From an uncultured Lachnospiraceae bacterium (GTDB lineage: Bacteria > Bacillota > Clostridia > Lachnospirales > Lachnospiraceae): 64,000 nucleotides of DNA. A model generated the notes under the pieces. The model did no database searches, was not told the DNA's origin, and saw only the letters and a list, made by a program, of their open reading frames with translations. The stretch lies in contig CAMWCA010000007.1 in NCBI GenBank assembly GCA_947172705.1, forward strand, positions 1 through 64,000, written 5' to 3'. Shown here one piece after another: positions 56,994-64,000 of this stretch. Numbering within the stretch: the first letter of the stretch is position 1; each line of letters starts with the position of its first letter. The translations under genes were made by a program, and so were the position numbers.

Positions 56994-58154
56994 ATGAAAG
57001 TAGCAGTGATAGGCGCCAGCCAGGAGGCGCTGCATACAATTGAAAAGGCACAGGAATATGGTCTTACCGTAATGGCTTTGGACGGAGATCCCCATGCAGT
57101 GGGGCTGAGGGCATCCGATCTGGCGAAGGTGGTGGATATTTCCGATGAAAATGCCGTGATAGAGGCATTGAAAAGGGAAACGCCGGACTTTGTGCTGACG
57201 GCGCCCATTGGAAGATACTTGACCACGATAGGGGCGGTTAACGATGCTTTTGGACTGCCAGGCATCAGTAAAAAAACAGCTGTTTTATGTACCGATAAGC
57301 TTGCTTTTCACCAAAGGCTTGCCTCCGGAGGGCTTCGTAACTGTTGCTGCTATGCCGTAAGCGGTGGGGAGAAGAAGGAGTTTAAGATCACCTTTCCGGC
57401 GATCTTAAAGCCCAGGTATGGTTCCGGAAGCCGGGGGATTCATGTGGCGATGAACCGCGAGGAGCTGGAGCAGGCATTGAAAGCCCTGGAAGGAGAGGCT
57501 TACGTGCTGGAGGAATGTGTTGCAGGAGAAGAGTACGGAGTGGATGGGGCAGTGACGAGGGATGGCTTTCAGATGATTCTGCTTCGCAGAAAAGAAAATA
57601 CGCCCCTGCCTGCAAGGCAGGCAGTAGGTTATTTTTCTGTTTTACCCTCAGAGGAGTTCTGGCGCCAGGTACAGGAATATATGGTCAGGATAGTGGAGAG
57701 CCTGGGATTGGAAGAGTGCCTTCTCCATGCAGACCTGATCAGAGGCAAGGAGGGCCCGTTTGTCATAGAACTTTCTGCAAGACCCTCGGGGCATAATCTT
57801 CATAACCTGTTTACGCCTTTGTGTACCGGCGTTGACATGGCGGAGGAATATATTAAATACAGAATGGGGCTTGCCTGTGAATTTATGCCGAAATATACCA
57901 GAACCATGATGATCCATTATTTTGATATGGAAGGCAGAGTTCGTAAGATTCCGGATCGAAACAGTGTGGAGCAGGCAGCAGGAGGCGGACTGGCGGCATG
58001 GGATTGCAGGATCAGAGAAGGAGAATATCTGGAGCCTGTTTCGGACGGACATTCTCTGATGGGCAGGGGATATTTTATTCTGGAAGGAAAAGAGGCTTCT
58101 GCTTTGAGAGCCGCAGGACAGCATATAAAAGACTTGTTTTTTAATGAAAAATAG
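56994..58154 (+). CDS. ATP-grasp ligase of unknown specificity
   Basis: MKVAVIGASQEALHTIEKAQEYGLTVMALDGDPHA; FPAILKPRYGSGSRGI; EECVAGEEYGVDG; PFVIELSARPSGHN. Confidence 0.88.
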   Translation: MKVAVIGASQEALHTIEKAQEYGLTVMALDGDPHAVGLRASDLAKVVDISDENAVIEALKRETPDFVLTAPIGRYLTTIGAVNDAFGLPGISKKTAVLCTDKLAFHQRLASGGLRNCCCYAVSGGEKKEFKITFPAILKPRYGSGSRGIHVAMNREELEQALKALEGEAYVLEECVAGEEYGVDGAVTRDGFQMILLRRKENTPLPARQAVGYFSVLPSEEFWRQVQEYMVRIVESLGLEECLLHADLIRGKEGPFVIELSARPSGHNLHNLFTPLCTGVDMAEEYIKYRMGLACEFMPKYTRTMMIHYFDMEGRVRKIPDRNSVEQAAGGGLAAWDCRIREGEYLEPVSDGHSLMGRGYFILEGKEASALRAAGQHIKDLFFNEK

Positions 58155-58202
58155 AAAATTAAATTATAATTTAATATACGGAGCGCTTCGTAATAGGAAA
58201 GG

Positions 58203-59300
58203 CTACAGGGCTTTCAATGCTTCGGCAATACGCAAAGCGCCATTCCCGTCAACAAGGCTGTTCATGGTAACATGGGCGGTCTTTCTTTTGTCATAAGCAG
58301 AAGTTAAAGAACTGGTGTTATCAAATAAAAACTGAAGAATTGCCTGAAGAGATTCCTGAAAAGCGGTGCGGATATCTCCGGCATATGGGATGGCGCCTGC
58401 CTCATGGAATGCCTGAGCGGCGATAAGCTGGTTGTCGGCAATGGAAAAGCTGATGGCAGGAATGCCAAGGGCACAAAGCTCATATAAAGTGGTACCGGCG
58501 GCGGAGATGGCAAGGTCGCAGTTTCTCATAAGAGAGGCAATATCAGAGAGGTTTTCGTACAGCTTTATATGGGGATGCGCCTTCCCGATCCGGTATAGGG
58601 CTTCCTTATCCTCATTGAGGCTGCCTATTACAACATGAAAGCTAAGCTTTTGAAAGGCGTCGGTCAGGGAAGGATCTGAGGGAAGCAGGACTTCATTTAT
58701 AAGCTTCAGGGTAAAATGAAAGGGATCTGTTCCCCCGGTGGAAAGGAAGATATCTGATACGCTTTTTCTGACGGAAATAGGGTCGTTCCGGAACTGGGGG
58801 CGCAAAGGCGCATAGGCAGCCCCCAGAAGAAGCTTTTCTGCATTTTGGTAAGCAGATCGATAGGATGGCATCCGGGCAGGGGGGATCACATCGTAGTTGA
58901 CCAGCAGATGAACAGGATAATCAAAAAGCTGAAGATCATCCAAATAGGCGGTCTTCACCAGAGGCTTAAGAGTGGACAAATATTTTGCAGTGACATAATA
59001 AGAGTCCACAAAATAAATAACATGCGTATCTTTATTTTGCTCTAAGAGGGAAAGAACTTCAGGCAATTCCTTTTCCAAATCATCAAAAACGGCTGTCTTT
59101 AATCGAATCAGGGAAAACGGCGCCTGCCCGCGTGTGAGGTTACGGAGAAGAGATTCACTTTGTCCATCGGAAACCAAAAAGCAGACCTCCATGCCCAACT
59201 GGCAACAGGCATATGCCACAGAGGCGCATCGTACCAAATGTCCTGATGCTATTTTGGAGTTTCCGTCTGTGCGTATATAAATTAATCGATCAGATCCCAT
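58203..59300 (-). CDS. PseG-like UDP-sugar hydrolase / glycosyltransferase-fold protein
   Basis: IYIRTDGNSKIASGHLVRCASVAYACCQLG ... DIFLSTGGTDP ... NCDLAISAAGTTLYELCALGIPAISFSIADNQ. Confidence 0.85.
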   Translation of the reverse strand: MGSDRLIYIRTDGNSKIASGHLVRCASVAYACCQLGMEVCFLVSDGQSESLLRNLTRGQAPFSLIRLKTAVFDDLEKELPEVLSLLEQNKDTHVIYFVDSYYVTAKYLSTLKPLVKTAYLDDLQLFDYPVHLLVNYDVIPPARMPSYRSAYQNAEKLLLGAAYAPLRPQFRNDPISVRKSVSDIFLSTGGTDPFHFTLKLINEVLLPSDPSLTDAFQKLSFHVVIGSLNEDKEALYRIGKAHPHIKLYENLSDIASLMRNCDLAISAAGTTLYELCALGIPAISFSIADNQLIAAQAFHEAGAIPYAGDIRTAFQESLQAILQFLFDNTSSLTSAYDKRKTAHVTMNSLVDGNGALRIAEALKAL

Positions 59301-60334
59301 TGAAGCGGTGTTCCTTTCTTTAAGAAGGTTTTTGCCTTTTTTCCCAATACTTCCTCATAGTACATGGTATGAAGCCCATTACCGGGGCGGATAGAGCGTA
59401 TGTTTTCGGCACTCAGAAGCTCTCCCGGAAGAATATCTTTCACCACAAACAGAGAACGGGAGCCGCCATGTTCCAGTTCCTGGACAGGCGTTAACCGATA
59501 CTCGCTGCTGCCCAATGCCTTCTCCATAATACGGATATCTTTTACCATTTGGGCAAATTCTTCCGGTTCCATGGAAAAGGCGCTGTCCGGTCCTCCATCA
59601 GCCCGGCGAAGAGTAAAATGCTTTTCCACCATCTTAACGCCCAGGGCGATGGAGGCGGCGGATACAATACTTCCCATGGTGTGATCGGAGATACCCACCA
59701 GGCAATCATAGGTGCTGGCAAGGGTAGGAATTACATTTAAATTAACATCCTCATAGGGAGTGGGATAGGCGGAGACGCATTTGAGCAGAATAATATCTTC
59801 ATTTCCTTCCTCACGGCAGGTGGCAAGGGCGCGTTCAATGTCCTCAGGGTAGGCGATGCCGGTGGCAAAGATCATGGGTTTGTGGAGCTTTGCAATTTTC
59901 CGAATCATGGGAATGTCGTTGATCTCGTAGGAAGCAATTTTATACGCGGGCATGCCCAGACTTTGGAGAAAATCCACAGAGGTAAGATCAAAAGGGGAGG
60001 AAAAGCATTCCAGACCAAGCTTGTCTGCTTCTTCCTTCAGCCGGGGTTGCCATTCCCAGGGAGTATAGGCCTGCTGGTAAAGCTTGTAAAGGGTGGTGCC
60101 GTCCCAAATAGTGCCTTCCTTGATCTGAAAGCAGGGATCATCGCAGTCCAGAGTAATGGTGTCCGCCGTGTAGGTTTGCAGCTTTACAGCGTCAGCTCCG
60201 GCTTCTTTGGCAGCGTGAAGGATCTCCAGGGCACGGCCATAATCCTGATTGTGGTTTGCGGAAAGCTCCGCCACTACAAACACAGGAGAGCTTTCGTTTA
60301 TGATGTGGGTTCCGATTTTGATCTCTTTTTTCAT
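59282..60334 (-). CDS. PseI/NeuB-like nonulosonic acid synthase with C-terminal SAF domain
   Basis: FVVAELSANHNQDYGRALEILHAAKEAGADAVKLQTYTADTITLD... SRSLFVVKDILPGELLSAENIRSIRPGNGL; ATG at 60332-60334. Confidence 0.92.
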   Translation of the reverse strand: MKKEIKIGTHIINESSPVFVVAELSANHNQDYGRALEILHAAKEAGADAVKLQTYTADTITLDCDDPCFQIKEGTIWDGTTLYKLYQQAYTPWEWQPRLKEEADKLGLECFSSPFDLTSVDFLQSLGMPAYKIASYEINDIPMIRKIAKLHKPMIFATGIAYPEDIERALATCREEGNEDIILLKCVSAYPTPYEDVNLNVIPTLASTYDCLVGISDHTMGSIVSAASIALGVKMVEKHFTLRRADGGPDSAFSMEPEEFAQMVKDIRIMEKALGSSEYRLTPVQELEHGGSRSLFVVKDILPGELLSAENIRSIRPGNGLHTMYYEEVLGKKAKTFLKKGTPLQWDLID

Positions 60335-61557
60335 GGCTTTATTCCCTTCTCCCAGTGATTTTTCTGCAGAAATTCCTCGTTTGTCCAAGGTTCTCTTGCT
60401 GTAAAAACAGAACCGTCTTCCTGCTCTATATAGACAGCGGGAAAATAATTTATAAACAATGGATTTAAGCACATGGTATAGCCTCCGGCGGTGTCATAAA
60501 TGATTTTGTCTCCGGGAAGCAGCTCCACATCATCGGTAATTTCAAATAATTTATCGTATTCCATGCAGGTTGCGCCGCAGACCCACTGGCAGGAAACGGA
60601 ATTCCGCACGGAGGTGTCGGAAGCATATTCTATATGATGAGGATAAACATGTCTTGTAACCAGAGGATTCAAGTTGGTGCGGCTGCCGTCGGTGACCACA
60701 AATTTACGGTCTCTGATCTCTTTCACATCGATCACGGTGGTTTCAAAGGTGGAGGCTCTTGAAATCAGGGAAACGCCGGGTTCGGCAATAAGAATGGTTT
60801 CCCGGGGGTCGAAGTGGGCAGAAAGCTCCCGGCAGATCTCCTGAAAATAATCCCGATAATCAGGCATATCATCTCTGCCGCCAAAATAACCGCCGCCCAT
60901 ATCCACGTAATTCAGGGACAGGTCGTATTCCCGGGCAATTTTCACTGCCATTTTTGCCAGTGCGCCGAAAACCTGTACGCTTCGGGACTGCGTGGAAGAA
61001 TGTAAATGAAGACCGGAAACCCATACGTTGGGCAGAGAAGAAAGCCGGCAGATGGCGGTTTTCAGGACGCCGTTTTCATAGCAGTATCCGAATCTGCCGC
61101 CCTTCTGGGAGGGAAGGATCTCCTGGGGGCATAAAGCTGCAAGATCGCAGTTTACCCGGAGACCTACCTTAAAATGGCGATTGGGGTACAGAGAGCTTAA
61201 TTCTTCCATCCACTGAAGCTCATAGTTGGAATCCAGATTGATATATCCTCCTGCAAGAAGAACCGTTTCAAAAACTTTTTTGTCTTTGATGGGACCATTA
61301 TAAATGATCTGCCTGCTGGAAAATCCAAGCCGCAGGGCAAGCTCATATTCCGTTTTGGATACCACTTCGGCATAAAAACCCTGATCCCTCAAATAGGCAA
61401 GAAGCCATGGGAGGGAATTTGTTTTAACGGAATATCCGGCAATATAATTGCCCCAGTTCCGGGACAAAGCTTCCTTTAACAAAGTAATATCATAGCGTAA
61501 GTCTTTTTCTTTGATGCGAAAAAAAGGAGTCTGTAATGGTTTCATTTTTACCTCCAA
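60331..61557 (-). CDS. Fold type III PLP-dependent decarboxylase-like protein (LysA/ODC family)
   Basis: YSVKTNSLPWLLAYLRDQGFYAEVVSKTEYELAL; YVDMGGGYFGG; LLPGDKIIYDTAGGYTMCLNPLFINYFP. Confidence 0.88.
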   Translation of the reverse strand: MEVKMKPLQTPFFRIKEKDLRYDITLLKEALSRNWGNYIAGYSVKTNSLPWLLAYLRDQGFYAEVVSKTEYELALRLGFSSRQIIYNGPIKDKKVFETVLLAGGYINLDSNYELQWMEELSSLYPNRHFKVGLRVNCDLAALCPQEILPSQKGGRFGYCYENGVLKTAICRLSSLPNVWVSGLHLHSSTQSRSVQVFGALAKMAVKIAREYDLSLNYVDMGGGYFGGRDDMPDYRDYFQEICRELSAHFDPRETILIAEPGVSLISRASTFETTVIDVKEIRDRKFVVTDGSRTNLNPLVTRHVYPHHIEYASDTSVRNSVSCQWVCGATCMEYDKLFEITDDVELLPGDKIIYDTAGGYTMCLNPLFINYFPAVYIEQEDGSVFTAREPWTNEEFLQKNHWEKGIKP

Positions 61558-61596
61558 ATGAATCTGTTTATGAATCTGTCTCTCAAAGGCGATCTG

Positions 61597-62295
61597 TCAT
61601 GCGTCTTGGCTGTGCAGCAGGCGATATTTCATTTCGGCAAGGGTCCAGTCCTCCGGCGTGTCAATGTCCTGTACCTCAAGCTCATCAAGAACAAGGGGAA
61701 GAAGCTTTTCTACGTCTGTAGTGCCCGCCTTGAAAAAGGCATCTGTGCGGCAGGCATAAAACTGACCGCAGTCATGATAAATTTGGGGAAGGTCCTGGCT
61801 GCGTGCAGCGGCATATTGGGGGAACTCCCTCTCCACGAATCCGCTGCTGTTGATCACAAGCCCCCGCTGAGGCGGGTAGGAAAAGGGAACCACAGGCATC
61901 ACTGAGTCGGCTTGGCCAAGAAGCTCCATGGCGCCGCGGAGCCTCTGGGCGCTTAGGAAAGGAGCCGTAGGATAAATGCAGCAAAAAGCGTCAAACTGTC
62001 GTCCCATTGCCTGATATGCCTTAAGCACTTCCATAATAACATCATCGGTGGAGGCGTAATCCCCTGCATTTTCCAGGGAGCGGAAAAATGGAACTCTGGC
62101 GCCGGCGCTTTTTGCTACCTCTGCAATTTCGGCATCGTCAGTGGATACCATAACTTCTTCAAAAATACCGGCTTCCTTTGCCGCTTCTATAGAATAGCAT
62201 ATGATAGGCTTTCCGCAAAAATCTCGTATATTCTTTCGGGGAATTCGTTTGCTGCCGCCCCGTGCGGTTATGATTGCAATGTTTTTCTGATTCAT
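61597..62295 (-). CDS. NeuA/PseF-like CMP-nonulosonate cytidylyltransferase
   Basis: IAIITARGGSKRIPRKNIRDFCGKPIICYSIEAAKEAGIFEEVMVSTDDAEIAEVAKSAGARVPF. Confidence 0.93.
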   Translation of the reverse strand: MNQKNIAIITARGGSKRIPRKNIRDFCGKPIICYSIEAAKEAGIFEEVMVSTDDAEIAEVAKSAGARVPFFRSLENAGDYASTDDVIMEVLKAYQAMGRQFDAFCCIYPTAPFLSAQRLRGAMELLGQADSVMPVVPFSYPPQRGLVINSSGFVEREFPQYAAARSQDLPQIYHDCGQFYACRTDAFFKAGTTDVEKLLPLVLDELEVQDIDTPEDWTLAEMKYRLLHSQDA

Positions 62296-62431
62296 GGCTT
62301 TCCTGCCTGTTTCTTAAGATTTCTTAATACTACCGATTATACACCATTATGCGTTGCAATCAAATAAAAATATATGATAATATAAGCAGGGAATTATGGG
62401 TATACCATAAAGACAAGGAGTTTTAAAAGGA

Positions 62432-63535
62432 TTGAAAAAAACAGAGAAAAGAATTTATATTTGTCATACCTACTATCATGTTTATGTTGCTTGTCTGAAA
62501 GAATTGAACCTTCCGGTGCAGGGGGAAGGCGCAGTCAGAGGACAGGCTTCTTTGATGCTCAGCACAATGTCCACGGATTTTGGTAATTTGGGAAAACGGG
62601 CGGGCAGTTCGGGGCTTTTTAAAGAAGTGCTGGTGTATGAGGAAAAGGAGGAAAGCTTTTTTCCGGAACTGGCAAAGTATCATAAGGACAGAGGAAACAT
62701 TGTGCTTAATATGCTTTGCAGGATCAGATATACCAAGCTGCTGGGAAGGCTGCAGGCGCCTTTTGTGCCGGTGGATCTGCGGCAGTATGAGGAAATCTAT
62801 GTGTTTTGTGATTCCGATCCCATAGGCTATTATTTGAGTACGGCAAGGATTTATTATCACGCCCTGGAGGACGGGCTTGACTGTATCCGCTATTATGATA
62901 CGGCGCGCTATGATAACCGGGGGCATTTTAATTTGAAAGCGTGGATGGCGGCAAGGAATCTGATTTTTATTCAAAACGGATATTCTAAGTATTGTCTGGA
63001 TATGGAGGTGAACGATGTTTCGGTGCTTCCCTATCCCTGTTCCAAATATATTGAGAAACCCCGGAGAGAACTGGTGCAGAACCTGGGTGATCGGGAACGG
63101 GAGACGCTGGTATCTGTTTTTATAGAAAACAGGGAGGAACTGGAGGAGACATTAGCCCGGGGAGAAGGGCATGAGCATAAGGTTTTAATTTTAACGGAAC
63201 CTTTATGTGATCTGGAAACCAGAAAAAGGATTTTTGAGGATATCATAGAGGAGTACGGCGTGATTCAGGGGAAGAGAGCGCAGATCATCCTGAAACCCCA
63301 TCCCAGGGATGTGCTGGATTATCGGAAGCTGTTTCCGGAGCATGTGGTACTGGAAGGGAAATTTCCCATGGAGGTATTAAACGAAATAAAGGGGCTTGAG
63401 CTGGACCGGGTGGTTACGGTTTTCACAGTGCCGGATAGCATAGCTTTTGTGAAGGAGAAGGTATTTTTAGGGGAAGATTTTATGGATCGATATGAAGCGC
63501 CTGAAATTCACAGGCAGAATGAGCAGATCTATTAA
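62432..63535 (+). CDS. GT52/sialyltransferase-like glycosyltransferase
   Basis: IYICHTYYHVYVACLKELN N-terminus; HALEDGLD (D/E-D/E-G-like) and ILKPHPRD (HP) motifs. Confidence 0.72.
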   Translation: MKKTEKRIYICHTYYHVYVACLKELNLPVQGEGAVRGQASLMLSTMSTDFGNLGKRAGSSGLFKEVLVYEEKEESFFPELAKYHKDRGNIVLNMLCRIRYTKLLGRLQAPFVPVDLRQYEEIYVFCDSDPIGYYLSTARIYYHALEDGLDCIRYYDTARYDNRGHFNLKAWMAARNLIFIQNGYSKYCLDMEVNDVSVLPYPCSKYIEKPRRELVQNLGDRERETLVSVFIENREELEETLARGEGHEHKVLILTEPLCDLETRKRIFEDIIEEYGVIQGKRAQIILKPHPRDVLDYRKLFPEHVVLEGKFPMEVLNEIKGLELDRVVTVFTVPDSIAFVKEKVFLGEDFMDRYEAPEIHRQNEQIY

Positions 63536-63552
63536 ATTCCTGAGGAGAAACG

Positions 63553-64000
63553 ATGGAAGAAAACAGGAAAATGAAAATTGGCGTGGCAATTGCGGGTACA
63601 ATTCTTTTGATTGCCATGGCAGTATATCCGGAAGTGAAAAATGAAGCAGACGTATACCAAAGACAGGAGATCTCCCTGGAACAGCAGCCCTCTGAGGGAA
63701 CGGCGGAGGAGATAGCAAAAGCTCCTTTACAGGACTGGGAGCGTCAGAATCCGGAAGCTCTTTTGGAAGAAAAGGGTCTGGACGTAATGCTTGCCATTGG
63801 GCAGGGAGAGCGGAGCCTTCGGGTGTCTCTCTGGCAAAGTAATGACGGCATCTGCTATTTCTTTTTACCGGGGTATGCGAAGGGAATGGAATTGGCTCTG
63901 GCGCATGCAGGAGGCGGAAGTCTTCAGATTGGCAATGCAAGAGTGCAGGAGGGGGATGTTTTGAAGGAGCTCCTTTGGGAGGCAGCTTATGAGATGACGC
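63553..64000 (+). CDS. Hypothetical membrane-anchored protein, truncated at window end
   Basis: MEENRKMKIGVAIAGTILLIAMAVYPEV...; frame open to the edge; gaggagaaacg RBS. Confidence 0.65.
   Translation, partial: MEENRKMKIGVAIAGTILLIAMAVYPEVKNEADVYQRQEISLEQQPSEGTAEEIAKAPLQDWERQNPEALLEEKGLDVMLAIGQGERSLRVSLWQSNDGICYFFLPGYAKGMELALAHAGGGSLQIGNARVQEGDVLKELLWEAAYEMT

Noticed and set aside
58157-58180. AT-rich palindrome attaaattataatttaat between convergent ATP-grasp and PseG-like genes
   Set aside because: Short, pure A/T, lacks a GC stem; not convincing as a terminator or operator
1-64000. CRISPR arrays, rRNA and tRNA genes
   Set aside because: No regularly spaced direct repeats of suitable length and no recognisable tRNA/rRNA sequence seen by eye; a tRNAscan-SE/Infernal run would be needed to exclude rigorously

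Overview
This 64 kb window is gene-dense bacterial chromosome. Its gene content and organisation look like a spore-forming Firmicute of the Lachnospiraceae/Clostridia type (inference from spoIID, spoIIQ-like, spoVG, Spo0A-C, glgCD, mfd and pth). Most of it is ordinary housekeeping: sugar ABC permeases, aconitase, murF/ddl/murC, prs, dnaC/dnaD-like genes, glgC/glgD, spoVG, pth and mfd. Accessory parts include a HEPN/MNT pair, an FtsX-type ABC operon with two unidentified proteins, an Agr-like two-component system and a pseudaminic-acid-like nonulosonate cluster (about 54.7-63.5 kb). No rRNA, tRNA, CRISPR array or complete transposon was recognised. The most unusual signal is non-coding. Three very long, near-perfect hairpins occupy intergenic regions (about 2667-2977, 21241-21555, 37083-37292). 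The first two share a homologous ~146 bp structured core in opposite orientation, with compensatory base changes in its stems. Each core is enclosed by 71-72 bp self-complementary arms whose sequences are unrelated between copies. Other notable points: a consensus sigma-28 promoter upstream of an EF-hand-like protein, tandem DnaA-box-like 9-mers upstream of dnaD/dnaC-like genes, a GH9-like lipoprotein lacking the catalytic motif, a SpoIIQ-like protein lacking LytM zinc ligands, a stand-alone Spo0A DNA-binding domain, and a 34-aa small ORF missed by the ORF track.
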